Shown one piece after another: positions 22,081-37,000 of a DNA stretch of 44,631 bases. Numbering within the stretch: the stretch's first letter is position 1; each line of letters starts with the position of its first letter. The translations under genes were made by a program, and so were the position numbers. Below the pieces are notes generated by a model. It was not told where the DNA came from. It made no database searches and saw only the letters and a program-made list of their open reading frames with translations. The stretch is from Pseudanabaena sp. M085S1SP2A07QC (GTDB lineage Bacteria; Cyanobacteriota; Cyanobacteriia; Pseudanabaenales; Pseudanabaenaceae): NCBI GenBank assembly GCA_020404895.1, contig JADBWK010000021.1:1-44631 (forward strand), read 5' to 3'.

Positions 22081-25000
22081 TTATACTCCAGCGCCAATCC
22101 CAAAAGGAGCAAAAATATTAGCATTAAAGAACCCACTCGTTCCACCAACAATACTTGCGCCAGCAAGAGGAACATTAAACTTTAAGAACGATAAAAAGGT
22201 TGTCTTAAGTGTAATATCAATTCTTGAGCCAGCATAAGTACCGCTAGGTAGCCATCCAGTAGCAATAACCCCTGCCCTCGCTTCCAACTCAAGTTTGAAT
22301 ACAGATCCTTTAATACTGAATGGTCCAAAACTTCCAGTATCAGGAACTTCAATAAATTTGTAAGAAGCGCCGCCACCAAGATTGAAAGTTACACCTTTAC
22401 CCGCGCCCCAAGTTACAGCTCCCTCGAAGAAGGTATCAATACCGGGCTTAAATCCATTTTTCCACTTGCCTTTAACCTTGATAGTGGTACGCGGATCAAA
22501 CTGACCGTTTTTATTGAAAGCAGGATGTCCAACACTCACTTCCCCCTCAATTTCATCAAGATTTCCAACCCTATTAGTTCCTTTAAGCTTTAAAGAAACA
22601 AAATAATTAATTTTTAAAGTAGAGTAAGTAGAGTGTGGATTTGCCAGAGATTTATACCCAAACTCATAAGAACCATAAATAAATCCGCCAATAATCAACA
22701 TTGATACAAGATCATCTATAGCTCTCGCCCTATCAATCCAAGTCTTACCCTGAATCACTTTATTTGCATTACCTATACCTTCAAGAATATTTTTAATCAC
22801 GCTCGCAGCAGAAAATTCTGCAATAGAAAAATTTCCAGATGGATCAGAATTATTGACTGGATTTAAATCAGCATATTGATAACTATTTTGAGATATTGGG
22901 TTAGTAACATATCCTTCAAATGGATCTCGACTAATAAACCTACCTGTACTGACATCCAAATAACGAGCGCGTAGGTATTGTAAACCAGTTTCAAAATTGT
23001 ACATCTCGCCATTATAGAGATACTCGACATCAACTGTTCCAGACTGTTTAATAATTCTTCCATAGGCATCATAGTCATAACTTCCAACATCATTACCTGA
23101 TTCATCTACAACTAGACGAGTGCTACCCATCCTATCTGTCAGGTAATATAAACTCTTACCATTTCTGTCGCTTTGAGCAATAGGACCAGGGTGATCACCA
23201 TAGGTATAAGCTTTGACAAGACTACCATCAGAATTATATTCAGCCATTACCTGAGGGTTAGGTTGAGCATAATCTAATAGAAAGAAAGTTTGTACTCCAT
23301 TTTCGACTTGACTAATTAAATTGCCGTTCAAATCATATTGGTATGAAACCTCATAAGTAACAGTTTCATTAACATCTTGAATTTCAATCTTAGTGAGTTT
23401 ATTTAGAGAATTCCATGTAAAGAACTTTTTCTGATTCGTATTTGTTTCTGAAATCAGATTCCCCTTGAAATCATAAGTATAAGTAGTAGCTAAAGAACCC
23501 GTAATTTCCGACAGCAGCTTGTCATTATCACCATAAGTATAAGTAGTAAAGCCAAGAATAGAATCATTGCGGGAGATCCTATTACCACTTGCATCATATG
23601 TATAAGCAATATTTCTAGTACCTTCAATTGGATCGATAATATTTTCTGATATCAACCTATAGGTTTTATCGTAGGTATAGCTAACTTCTTTACCAGTATT
23701 TTCAGAAACTTTAGTTACTTGACCTGATAAATCTCTGGTGTAAGATTGACTGAAAATTAGTTGACTGGAGCTATCAAACTGTTCGATTTTAGTTAAGAAC
23801 CCATTCGAAGCATAGGTGGATTTTTCTAGTACGCCGTTAGCGTACTGACGTTCTACAAGATTATTATTATTGTCATATACATAGACAGTATTGCCGTTAA
23901 GTGAATCGGATATTTTCACAACGCGATCATTTAGATCGTACTCATATTCGGTAGTTTGGAAATCAGAAATAATTTTGGTGACTTTACCACTGCTGTCATA
24001 TGTATAGGAAACATTCTTCCCATTGACATCGCGAACATTAGTTGTTTGTCTATTACTATCATACGTATAACTTGCTGTGGCAGAACCGCTCCGATATTCA
24101 ACAAGGAGCCCATCAGAGTTATAAGTTAAAATGCGCTGAGTACTATCAGGTAAAGTCTGAACTACCTGATTATTTGTAGTAGATACTACTGCACTAGTAA
24201 TTTGACCGTCAAAGTCCTTGAGACTTGGATTTCCATCAGAATCATAGCTAAATTCTTGACGACTACCATCAGGAAGTATCTTGGCTGTTCGGCGACCAAT
24301 CACATCATATTCATATTTGGTTATTGCCCCGTTCGCATTAGTCTGTGAGAGAAGATTTCCAACTTCATCATAGGTATATGATGTGCGTCTTCCTTCTGCA
24401 TCAATAACTGCACTCACTAAACCACTAACATTAAGCTCATATATGGTAGAGTTTCCATTCTCGTCAATATCAAGTCGATATTTTTGATTTACTGTATTAC
24501 TTTGGGTAACACTGCCATCTGGCAAAGTAAACTTGACGGGTAATCCTTCAGCATCATACTCAATGTACAAAGTTTTACCTTGGTCATCGGTAACAGTAAT
24601 ATTTCTACCTGCTGCATCATAGCTAAAGTTAACTTCTTTCCCTTCAGGAGATTTTACTTTTACCCTATTGCCAACTGCATCGTAGGTGTATTCTGTTCGT
24701 TCTCCATAGCTATTAAAAATGGCAGTCACTTGACCAAGTAAATCGTACTCACTAGCATCAAAAGTTCCATCGGAGTATATGGTTTTAGTCAATCTATCCA
24801 TTGAATCATATTCATACTTTGTCAATGAACCATCGCGACTTTTTTCACTAGTGTTCCTCTGCATTGCATCATATGTATATTCTTCAGTAGTTCCGTCTGT
24901 ATAATCTACACGGACTAAATTGCCCACTGAATCATAAGTTGCTGTAGTTTTAGTTCCTAGATAATCAGTAATGGCAATAAGTTGATTAACCTTGTCATAT

Positions 25001-28000
25001 TCAAATTGAGTGGTTCTACCAAATTCATCTTGTATCGTGGTGATATTACCATTCTTATCATATTCGTAAGTAGTCGTTGCATCTTTAGAACCACCTGCTG
25101 TTGTCACTGTATGGGTATCTGTTAATAGCCTACCGCTATTGTCGTAAGTGTATTTGTAGTTAATGCCTTGCGAATTTACACTTGAGTATCTACCTAAAGC
25201 GTCCTCTGTAATATTTGAGACCAAACTAACTCCATTAATCATCAAACTGGTCGGTGTAATAATTGATTCAGTTCCTTTTGCATTAATGGTAGTCAATGTT
25301 TGCTTCTGGTCATCGGTTTTAATAGTTGTAATATTACCTAATTCATCAGTTATCGATTGTAGATATCCATTACTGAATGTATAAGTAGCAATGTTTCCTA
25401 AAGCATCAGATTCTTTAGTTAGTTTGCCTGTGCTATCGTAGTAAAATTTGGTTGTATATCCTAATTGGTCGGTTAGAGATGTAACGTTTCCTCTGCTGTC
25501 ATACTGTTTCTTAACGATTCCACCATCAGCATAAACTTCTTGAACTGTGTTGCCGCGATCGTCATATTCGTAAGTAGTGGAGTATCCCAATGGGTTAGTT
25601 ACTACCTGAATTTGATTTTCAGGATCAAAGGTCATATTGATAGCATTACCTGCGGCATCAAAGACTTTGGTCAATCTACCCAGAGCATCATATTCATTCT
25701 TGATGACAGAACGATTGAGAGGATCGATTACCTTGTCGAGATAATGCTTGCGGGTACTGTTATATTCAAACTTAGTGACATTACCTAGTTTGTCGCTGAA
25801 GGAAACTAGATCCCCATTCTTATCGTAACTATAGAGAACCTTGTTACCATCTTGGTCGATCGCTGCTACAATTCGACCTTTGCTGTCGCGCTCAAAATCA
25901 ATCTTGGCACCATAGCTGCTCTTGATATAGCTGTCGGTCATTTCCAAGAATTCGGTAGGACTGGCATTAGCGGTCACACGACCGAGAGAATCAATCTTGA
26001 AAAGATCTGGTCCAACGCGATCGATCTTGCCATTGACAGGATCGATTTCATATTGGATACCTTCTTCGGTAGTGAGAAGGTACTTGGTGTTGAAATAGGA
26101 GTTGCCGAGGTCATAGGGAACAGCCGCAAGGTTGCTCAAGATGTCGTCGGGACGGGTGTCAATCAGGGTTATATTTGCAGTCTGATAATTCGTTAGGGTT
26201 AATTTGCTCTTTGTGTTGCCTACGGGTTTATAGATAGGATCGTAAAGGGTGATGCCATAGAGACTGAGGGTATAGCCTTCTCTGACAGCGGGTTTGAGGG
26301 CGAGTTCAAATACTTCGCGTTTGCCGCCGATAGTGATGTAGATCTTATCGCCGACCTTATGACCGCGACTCCTATCGATCAACCCTTCTTCTTCATAGAA
26401 AGGATCGGGAGCGCCGAGGCTAGTCCGCAGATCCACATCGCGGAATTCTACGCGCCAACCAGGAGCCATTTCCGCACTATTTGCATTTAGTTTTAAGGTG
26501 TCATAGGTTCGGACTAGCTGTACGGGAATATTGCCAGCGCTAATCGAAATATCCGTAAAGCTGAGTTGGAACTCACCAAATTTAAGATCGCCACTGAACA
26601 CTTCGATTTGATTTTCGATGCTACTGGAAATGTCTGTCGTATCCCATGCGGTGAGTTTGACGCGATAGATGCCATCATCGATCGCGGTGGGGTCAAATTT
26701 ACCTAGTACTCCACCACTGGCAACTTCTGTGCCTAGTACCTCAAACATGGTTGACCAGTTTTCAGTGTTTAGTGGTGCAACTTCAAGGCGATAGCGGGAT
26801 AGGTTGTCATCGGGATCGTCAACTAGACCTCTAAGGGCTGTGACTTTAGAGATGATGCCATCAGGAATTAGGTTAAGGTCGAGTCTGACTTCGGGGGCTT
26901 TTGGGGGAACGGAAGGATCGTAGACATCAATGGTGAAGGTTTCGGTCTTAACATTGCCAGCCGCATCAGTTGCCTTAGCGATCGCTGTAATTGTACCAGC
27001 CGTATCGAGGGTGAAGCCCGCTTGTCCGAACTGGTCGAGAATGACCGCTTTACCACCGACTGTTAGTTCCAAGTTGTCAATTCTAGCGTTATCGGTAGCC
27101 TGTACTTGGAAGAGAACTCGTGATCCAACTTCGGCAGGATCGAATCCTGCAAAGCCTAATTTGACCGTTGGTGCAGTTGTATCGGGTTGGACGTTGATAC
27201 TGAAGGTTTGGTTAATGGTTGCACCAGCTTCATCGGTGATCGTAATTGTGACGTTATTAACCCCTGACTGAGCGTTGGTTGGAGTCCAACGCAATCTGCC
27301 CAACTCATCAATAGTCATGCCCTTCGCTTTAGAAGAAACATCGATCGCATAGGTCAACTTGCCACCATCAGGATCACGGGCGATCGCATCGTAAACATAT
27401 TGAACTCCAGGAATTGCGCCAGTCGGAGGATTAGTAGAAGCGATCGTTGGTAACTGATTAGCACGCGCCGTGAGGGTGAAGCCTTGCGCCGCTCTCAAAT
27501 TGCCATCATTTACACCCACGACTACTTTATAAGTGCCGACAATGGGACTGTTCCAAGAAAGCAATCCAGAAATAGGATCGATTGCCACACCACTAGGGGC
27601 GCTAATTAGCTCATAGGTCAATGTGTCGCCCACATCAGGATCGGTCGCAGTGACTTGATATTTATAAATATTAGCGGTGTCGGCAAGAAATACGGGTGTG
27701 GAGGTAATCGTTGGCGATTTATTAACGGCAACTGTACCGACAACAATTGTGTAGGTTTGGAGAGAATTTGCGCCTTGGCTATCTCTAGCTTGTACTTGAA
27801 TTTCATAACTACCAGTAAAGCTGGGAGTCCAACTAATCACACCCGTACTAGGATCAATTTCCATACCTGATGGACGGCGTGCCAAACTATAAGTAATGGC
27901 ATCGTTTTCGGCATCCTTTGCCACAGCCGTATAGGTGTAGAACTGCCCAACTGCTCCCCTAGTATTTGGTGTCGAAATAACCAGAGGCGGAGTATTTGCA

Positions 28001-31000
28001 CCCGTTACCTTAACTGTAAATTCTTGACCGCTATAGGTTCCATTGAGATCGGTGATGCGAATGCCGACAGTATGCTCGCCCAATTGAGTTTGCTTGGGGT
28101 TCCAGCGCAATAGCCCAGTTTGATTATCAATAACCATGCCTTCAGGGGCATTGTCTAATGTCCAGAAGAAGGGATCGCCATCGGGATCGTTGCCTGTAAG
28201 TTGATATTCATATTGGCGATCGAGATTGGCGACAAAGGTATTGGGAGCCGATGTAATGGTGGGTGCATTATTTGCGGCTTGGTGAGCCACGGTAATTTGG
28301 AAGCTTTGGGTAGTGGAGCCTCCCTGACTGTCAGTTACTTTCACCACCACCACATTTTGATTGCCAGATTGGTTAGCCGCAGGTGTCCAGACAATTGTGT
28401 TTTGTTGAATGGTCATGCCTGCGGGTTTTACGTCAAGGCTATAGGTTAGTGCATCACCATCGGCATCAGTTGCTTCGATTTGATAGAAGTAATTGCTACC
28501 CAAACGGATGCGATCGCGTGGCTGCGAGACAATCACAGGCAACTGATTGGGAATGGCATTAATGACACTCACCGTCACTGTTTGCAGTGTACTGCCACCC
28601 TTATTATCGGCGGCTTTAATTGTGAATTGTTGTTTACCAACTTGTCCAGCCACTGGTGTCCATGTAACTAGTCCCGTTGCGTCAATAGCCACGCCTGCTG
28701 GTGCACCACTGACCAACGAGAAAGTGATCGGATTTGTGTCAACATCCTGAGCTTTAACCTGATATTGGAACTGCTTGCCCACCTGAGGCTTGGTACTATC
28801 GGGAGCTACAGAAGTAATTACAGGTGCTGTATTGTCGGGTACTAACTCGATATTAATTGCCTGAATCGCTTTGCCACCTTTGCCATCTTGAGCGCGTAAT
28901 AGAACTTGGAAAGTAACTACATCAGTTTGCTGGCGACTGGTATTTAAGGAAGCTAATTTTTCCCTTAGTTCGCTGTAATAATTTTCGACTTGCTGTGCCG
29001 TGGGCAACCAAACCACTGTGCCAGTTTCCTCGTCTACCGTCATCCCATCAGGGGCAAGGAGCAGATCAAAACTAATGGCATCGGAATTTAGATCGATCGC
29101 CACTGAGTTGTATTTCAACAATTCGCCCGACTTAATTTTATAGAGAACATTAGGCTGGGTTTTAAACTCTGGCGCGACATTAATGGGTTCGCTAATCTTG
29201 TGGATACCAAAACTGTTGGTAATGGTTTCTCCTGCCAAAGTTATGGTATTGTTCGCAACGCCACCCACTGGTGTGGTTACTTTAAACCCATTGGGAACTA
29301 CAGTTCTAACAGTATATGTACCTGGTAATAAATCGGTAAATTCATACTGATAACGGGTAATCTGCCCGAAAGCATTAGGTTCCACATTTACATCGGTAAT
29401 ATCAGATGGCTCTCCTGCATCAAAACTACCGTTGTTATTGCTATCAACGTAAACCAGCACGCCATCTTTCAATGGCTCGATCGCATAGCGTTCGTCTAAG
29501 CCCGAGAAAATGAGCGCTAATTCTTCGATATCAGTCAGAGTGATGGCATTGGGATCGATCGCCTTCATCGTATCCAATGAAGATGCTTCACCGATCGCAA
29601 AGGAAGTAACATTACCGCCCTTATCTTTGATAATAATATCACGGAGTTCCTCTGCTTCAGCTTCCAGATCGCTAATTTTATCCCTAGAATAACCGTCGGA
29701 CATAAAGAGCAGATTGGGTGTACCAGAATATCCCTCCTTTACCAGTAATTTCATCTGCTTTAACGCTTCAGTGAAGCGATTATTTCCATTAGGAACGTAG
29801 CTATTGAGAATTTCGACAACATCAAGGATGCTGTTATTATTGTTGTCGGCTAGTGCCGTAGTATATTCTTGCAATCCTGCTAGTGAAGGATCCATATCCT
29901 GAATCGTGGCATTGAATTCGTGGGGAATAATGCCAATCTTGATTTTGTTACCCGCACCTTGAGCGATAATCGAATCAATTAACAGTAAAGCCGCAGCTCT
30001 TTGAGCATCTAGAACTGTCTTTACATTTTCGTATTCGCCCTTACCGTGGAAAGGTGCTACTGTACTGCCTGAAACGTCGATCGCAATCACAATCGCTGGA
30101 TCGTCGCCCTTAATCAACTTCGAGTCGCGTAAACCATTACCGTTGAGGTCGTCAAATACCAGACCTTGAATTTTGCCTAGATTGCTAAACACATCTACTG
30201 TAAAGGTTTGGCGATCAAAGCCTCCCTTGCGATCGGCTACTTCCACCGTGAAATTAACCTTGTTTCCATTCACAATAGAAGCTTCAGGGAACCACAGTAA
30301 TTCGCCCGTATCTTGATTGATTAAAGCTCCATTAGGGCTGTCAACCAAGCGATAAGCAAGGGCATCGCCATCAGGGTCGATCGCATTGATCTGATAACGA
30401 TAGCCCTTATCTTTGAGGCTATGGCGCGTATCAGGAGCGCTGATAATAATCGGATTGCTATTATCAGGCTGCGGCCATAGCTTAATCGTATAACTTTGAT
30501 CGGCGGTTGCACCATTTTCATCTTGCGCCTGAATCGTAACAGCGAAGCGTCCCAGCGATCCATCTCCAGCATCCCCGCCTCCGCTAGAACCAGGAGTAAT
30601 CACATCTAGGGCATTAATATCTTTAGGATCTAGAGAAAAGACACGGAACGAATAATTGTAGGCTTGGGCTTCCCATATACCCTGCATATGGAGAACATAT
30701 TCTCCTGTCTCCGTGATTTTGGTCTCAAAGTCATAGCGCATCTCTTGATCGGTAATGCGTGTGCCGTTAGGACTAAATAGCTGCCAACGGTAGTAATGGG
30801 GATAGCCACTGCCATTGGCATTGAACGCTAGGTTGTCAAAGTATAAAGTTTGACCTTTTTCAGCGTGAATGCGATAGAGATAACTATTTTGACTGTTGGT
30901 TTCCGAACGATTAACTGTAAGGTTATACTCAATTTCACGAGAACTTATGTTGTCGAGCAGTTGGAAACTATAGCCATTATTCTGTCCAGGGTTGCCGCCG

Positions 31001-34000
31001 ATTACCAGATTGTAAATATCGCCGCGATTGAGAACGGTCAAACCCTTGTCATTATTGCGGAAGTCTCCAATGGAGGTTACCAAATTGCCATTGGAGTCGT
31101 ATAGCCAAGCGTTTACGCCTGTGCCATACATACCGTTAAACATTACCTGCATTCCCGGTACAGACTGGAATGTATATACTTTCGCTGCTCCTTCCGTAGA
31201 AGTTCCACTAATTGCTTGTCCTAGTTCTAGATAATTTACCCCAGGACCAAAGTTCTTGGGCAGTTCTAGGATCTGGAACTTGTAGTTGCGATTTGTGGCT
31301 TGGTTGTAATAATCGCGTAATTGAACTTTATAGGTTCCACTTTGTTGCAAAGTATAGGAACCATTGTCATAGCGTGCTTCTCCTTCCAATAACTGGGTTC
31401 CATCAGGATTAATAATTTTGACACGCTCACGCCAATCATTAGTGCCAGTCATGCTGTCATACCAAATGACTGTTCCTGCCGATGCTGTGAATGTGTATTC
31501 ATCTAGCTGATTGGCTGTGGTAAAAGTACCTGAATAGCTGGTGTTTAATCCAGATTTCGTAACTGCTGCTGGGGTGACATCGGTAACAGTGAAACTGTAA
31601 TCAACAGGATTGGTACTTGTGCCAGCGATCGCTAAGGTGTAAGTACCTGTTGCCCCCAATGCTCTTGTAAAGTCGGGACTGTTGGCAGCAGGAGCGGCGA
31701 TCGCCACACCCGACGGGTCATACAATACCCAATTTGCCCCTACCCAAGTGGATGCAGTCAAGTCAAATTTGAGAAGCTTACCTGCAACTCCATTGATGCG
31801 ATGGAGGTCGATTTGATTGCCAGGATTCAGTTGTGCGGTTGTGTTTGCGCCAATGGCAACTACTGGGGCGGCACTGCGATCGCTAATTACAAAGCTATAA
31901 TTACCAACGGTTGCACCAACGCCATCAATGACCAAGCGATATTTACCATTCTCTCCGAGCAGTAACGGCGACCAGTCAGCACTGGTATCGCGATCGCTAA
32001 TCAATGCTCCACTGGGGCTATAAATTCTTGCCTTGATATTGGTATTGCCAGTCAGAGCATCAAAGAACAACATCTGTCCTGCATTGCCTGAGAAGGTATA
32101 AATATCATTCTCTCCTTTCACGACAAGGTTGGAGGCTACGGTACTTCCTAATGTATATGCAGTTGTTTGATCGCCTGTGAGATTCAAGCTGACTTCATAG
32201 CTATTATTGGCAACGCCGCCTCCCCACATTACTAAGGTGTATTGTCCTGCTGCATCTAGATAAACATCTTTATCTTCGGTAAGTCTTCCTTCAGTAACCC
32301 TTTCGCCATTGGGTTTATAAATTATCCAATAGTTACTACCATCACCCGTGGCATCGACGAAGATATTCTGTTTGCCATTGCTGGTAAAGCGATAGAAGTC
32401 AGCTTCGCGCTTGTTAGCATCATCATAGGTTCCTGTTACCGTAGCCAATGGGTTGGCTAAATTGAGCGTGATTTGGGCAGGCATAGTGGCGCGATCGCCA
32501 TATTCCATCAATTTAAAGCGATATTCACCCGTTGCTTCGCCTGTCGGATCGACTGTGAGGGTATAAGTTCCCGTTTCACTAAGATTGATATTGTCTTTAT
32601 CATCAGCAGAAGCTGTATCAAAATCACCAGTGATGTTGCGACCGACAGGATCGGTGATGCGAATCTTGAAGCCTGCGGTTTTGGTTTGGCTGTCGAGATA
32701 TAGTCTTTGTCCAGCTTTGCCAGAAAAAGTATAGTAACGCTGATCGCCTTTAATCGAGATCGCACCGCTAACGACATCGCCAACAACGTAAGACTGACTA
32801 ATTAAATCAGGTGTTGCGATCTGAATCTTGTAAGTACTTGGAACGGTAACAGTACTTGGGTCAATATTTGATTCAATAACACCCTTGTAATTTGCGTTGC
32901 CTATGTCATTCCATTTACCTGAACTAGTCCAGAACCATCCATAATCTTCATTGCCATTCCAATTATTTGGCTCGCCGCTCCCCCAATTAATATAAGTAGC
33001 TGGCTCACCACTGATCCACTTCCATACCCCTTCTTCTTCCTTATCTGTAAGTCCGATGTAATACCCAGTACCAAAATTGGTGAGGATGAATTGATTTTCA
33101 TCGGCATCATTGATTGTTACTAAATTACCACCTAAAGCTTCTGCTTGTGCTTGCAATGCTTCCCATGAACCCGCACCGCTTAGTAGGGAGTAGTAGCGAT
33201 TATTAGCAGAATTAAAGACGGTCTTTTCTCTGCCAATATTAACAGGAGTGATGCCATATACAACTAAGGAATATTCACCAGGATTCAACCAAGTTTCACG
33301 ATCTTCCCAGATCTTGCCGCCAGTGACATAGGTTCCATTGGGTTGATACAAAGCCCAACCTCCATCAGCAGCCGTTCCTCCTTGACCATCAAAGAAGAAG
33401 TATTGCGGACGATCCACTGTAAATGTATAGCCAGTTCCGCCTAACTTACCATTAGCACCAACCAGAAAAGTGCCATCAAGGGTTACATCAAAGGCTGCAT
33501 TTGGTTTTGCATCAAGATCGACAAGTTGGAATCTATAGCTGCCTGTATATTCTGAATTGCCGCGATCGTCATAGCCATCAACAGTAATGCGATAGGTTCC
33601 ATCAAATGCAAGGGTTAAACCTTGATTTGGAAAGCGATCGGCATTGGTTTGAATGCCTCGTCCGCCAGTCTCATCAGTAATTAAATTACCTTGAGGATCA
33701 GTAATGCGAGTATAGATGAGACCAGGAGTATCCAGTGCATCAAACATGATGCGCTGTCCTGCTTTACCTGTAAAAGTGTAATAGTGCTGTTCACCTTTTT
33801 CATCAATTACATCACTAACTACGGTGTCAAAAGCAACGGGAGTCGTGACAGTTTTTAATTCTGGTGTGACCAGTTGCAATTTATAGTTTGTACCGCCAGC
33901 ACGTCCCGAAACAACTAAGTAGTATTCACCCGCATCAAGCCAGAATTCGGCGTTATAAGATACATAATTGCTATCAACCCTAGTTCCATCAGCACGGTAG

Positions 34001-37000
34001 ATGCTCCAATCGCCATTCCCTTCTTGACCATCCACATAGATATATTGCCGCTCTGGATTAGTGAATTTATAGGATTTTGCGCCTAAACTGCTGTAATCCC
34101 AATTTCCAGAAATGTCCTCATCTAGATACACTTCAGGCGCATTCTCTAGATCCAACAGTCGGAACCGATAATTCCCAGTTGTTTCGCTTGTGCTATTGTC
34201 GTAACCATCAACATGAATGTAATAGGTTCCATCTTCTAAGAGAGTAAATCCGCGAGTCGGAGTATAGTGACCTGTATCGTTAGGAGAGAAATCGCTATTG
34301 CTATAAATACCGCGATCATAATAACTTTGAGCTAACACGCGATAATTCTTGTCATAAACATAATAGGTCAGCAGATAATTATCGCTACCCAAAGTATCGA
34401 AGTAAATCTTCTCTCCAGCCCTACCTTGGAAGGAATAATAATGCTGCTCTCCCTTCTCATCAATGGCGTCGCTAACTACGTCACTAACGCCATTGGTGAA
34501 TTTAATCTCTGGGAAATTTACCAATGCTGGCGTGACGATCTTCATCTGGTAATTCGGATCTGTACCACGACTGGTCATTACTAAATAGTAATTACCAGCA
34601 TCAAGCCAGAACTGCTTATTATATGACAAATAGTTAGTGTCAACCCTTGTACCATCTGCACGGAAAATATACCAGTCACCATCTCCACTCTGTCCGTCAA
34701 TAAAAAGGTACTGACGAGTGGCATTATTGAATTGATAGACAACTGCGCCTTTTGCACCATTATCAAACGTGCCGCTAATCGTACTGTCGAGATTGACCGA
34801 TGGGGCAGAACTGACATCAAGCAAGCGGAACTTATAATTACCCGTTCCTGCTGTGCCGTAAGTACCGCCATAGCTAACTACCTGAAGCGTATAAACACCA
34901 TCCATGCTCAAAGCCAGTCCGCTTTCTGGTAGGCGATCGCTATTCAAACTCTGTCCGCCACCGTAATAATTGTAAGGATCATCTTGATTAAGCATCCGAC
35001 CGTTAGGATCGTAAATGCGAACACGCATATTGGCATCGCTAGGAAGCGCATCAAACATGACCAACTGACCAGCCCTACCCGTGAAGGTATAAGAGTAGTG
35101 AGTTAGCTTTTTGGTAATAGTACCGCTCACTTCTGTATTGAAGTCAATATTACCGAGACTCGCTATTTCTGACTCTACTAACTGCGCTGTGTAATTGGCA
35201 TTAGATGCTGTACCCGCAAATACAAAATAATACTGTCCCGCATCAAGCCAAAACTGAGTATCGGCATTAGTGCGTAAGTAAGTTACTTGATTACCATTTT
35301 CGCCATAAACATATATGTATCCATCACCTACTTTGTCATCAACATGATAGTAGGTGCGAGTCGCTACATCTAGCTTGAAAGCAGCAGCACTGGTTGCACC
35401 GCTAGAGAATGTGCCGACAGTATCACTATTAACTAGTATATTTGGAGATGAAGTCAGATCTATTAATTGGAATTTATAGGTTCCAGCAGCATTAGCCACG
35501 ATGGTCATGGTGTATGTACCAGTCATTGCCAAGGTTTGACCATACTGTGGATCTGGTCCTAAATCACCGTTACTGGTGTAACCCGCTTGATTGTTGTAAG
35601 TTAAAACTTGCTTGCCAGACGGATCATAGAGGTATCTAGTAAACCCACTCCCACCCTGAGCGTCATAAAATAGGTTCTGCCCTGCCGTACCGCTAAAGGT
35701 AAAGGTCGCAACCTGACCATTAGTTAAATTGCCACTATAAACTTGATTGAAGTTAATCGCTGTTCCAGTTGGTGTTGCCGATGTTCCTGCTTTAAGTTCA
35801 CGGATTTCAAAAGCATAGTTAGCAGTTGCTGCATTATTACCGCGAATCGCCAATGTATAAATTCCATCAGCTTTAAGACCAACAAGCTGAGAAGTATTAG
35901 CCTCAGCATTCATCAATACTTCGCCCGAAGCACCGTAAAGCGTCCAGCTAGTATTTGCTGGAATTGTGGTGGGATTGAATATTAGTCCTTGACCTTTTGT
36001 ACCTGTAAATTGATAGAACTTCGCAGATCTCCCATCCGTGAGCATGTCAGCATTACTGGTAGGAGCTGAGGTAACTGTTATATCGTTCTGCTCTATCAGC
36101 CCTCTATATCCTTGATTAGAAATATCGATCCATCGATTAGAATACATCAAGGCATAGCTTTCACCTGTACCACCATTTGGCTCACCTGGATACCAGTTGG
36201 TATAGGGTGCAGTTTCACCGCTAATCCATTTCCATTGACCTTCTTGAACTTGGTCAGTCAATCCAATGTAATAAAATCCAGAGTTGGCATTAAAGTTGGT
36301 GTTGATAAATGTTTGCTCAGAAGCATCATTAATCGTAACTAGATTTGCTCCGATCGCTTGAGCCTCTGCTTGAGCGCCTGTCCAACTAGTACTATTGGAA
36401 AATCTATAAGCATGACCGTTATAGATGACATTACTAATTGCCCCACCTATGCCGATATTGCTGGTGATATCAGTGGCAGTGGATAGATTGATTAAGCTAA
36501 AACTATAGCTGTCAGTGCTTCTGGTATTGCCATCAAAGGTAAGTTTGTAAGTACCCGTATGACTCAGGGTAAAAGCATCGGGATCGTTGTCTGATACCCA
36601 GCGATTGAATAGTTCTCTACCATATTCATCGGTGATAATTACCTTAGTCGTTTGCGAAGCACCGCGATTAATTAAGTCTAAATAGAGTAGTTGACCTGCC
36701 GTACCTGTGAAGGTGTAGTAATCTTGCTCCCCTTTTTCAGCGATCGCGCCAGTCACAACAGTACCGAGTGTGAGTGGCGTGGTATTCAGTTCGGGCGTAA
36801 CAATTCTTAAATTATAGTCACTGAGATAACCACTGCCATAACCGCGCATAACTAGGGTATATTCGCCTGCATCTAGCCAAGTTTCATAATCTTCCCAAAG
36901 CCGTTTTGTCGTAATTTCAACACCATTGGCTGAATAAAGCTTCCATTCTGCGGTTTGAGAACCACTATTTATGCCATCTGTGGGGTTGTAGGTTCCTGCT

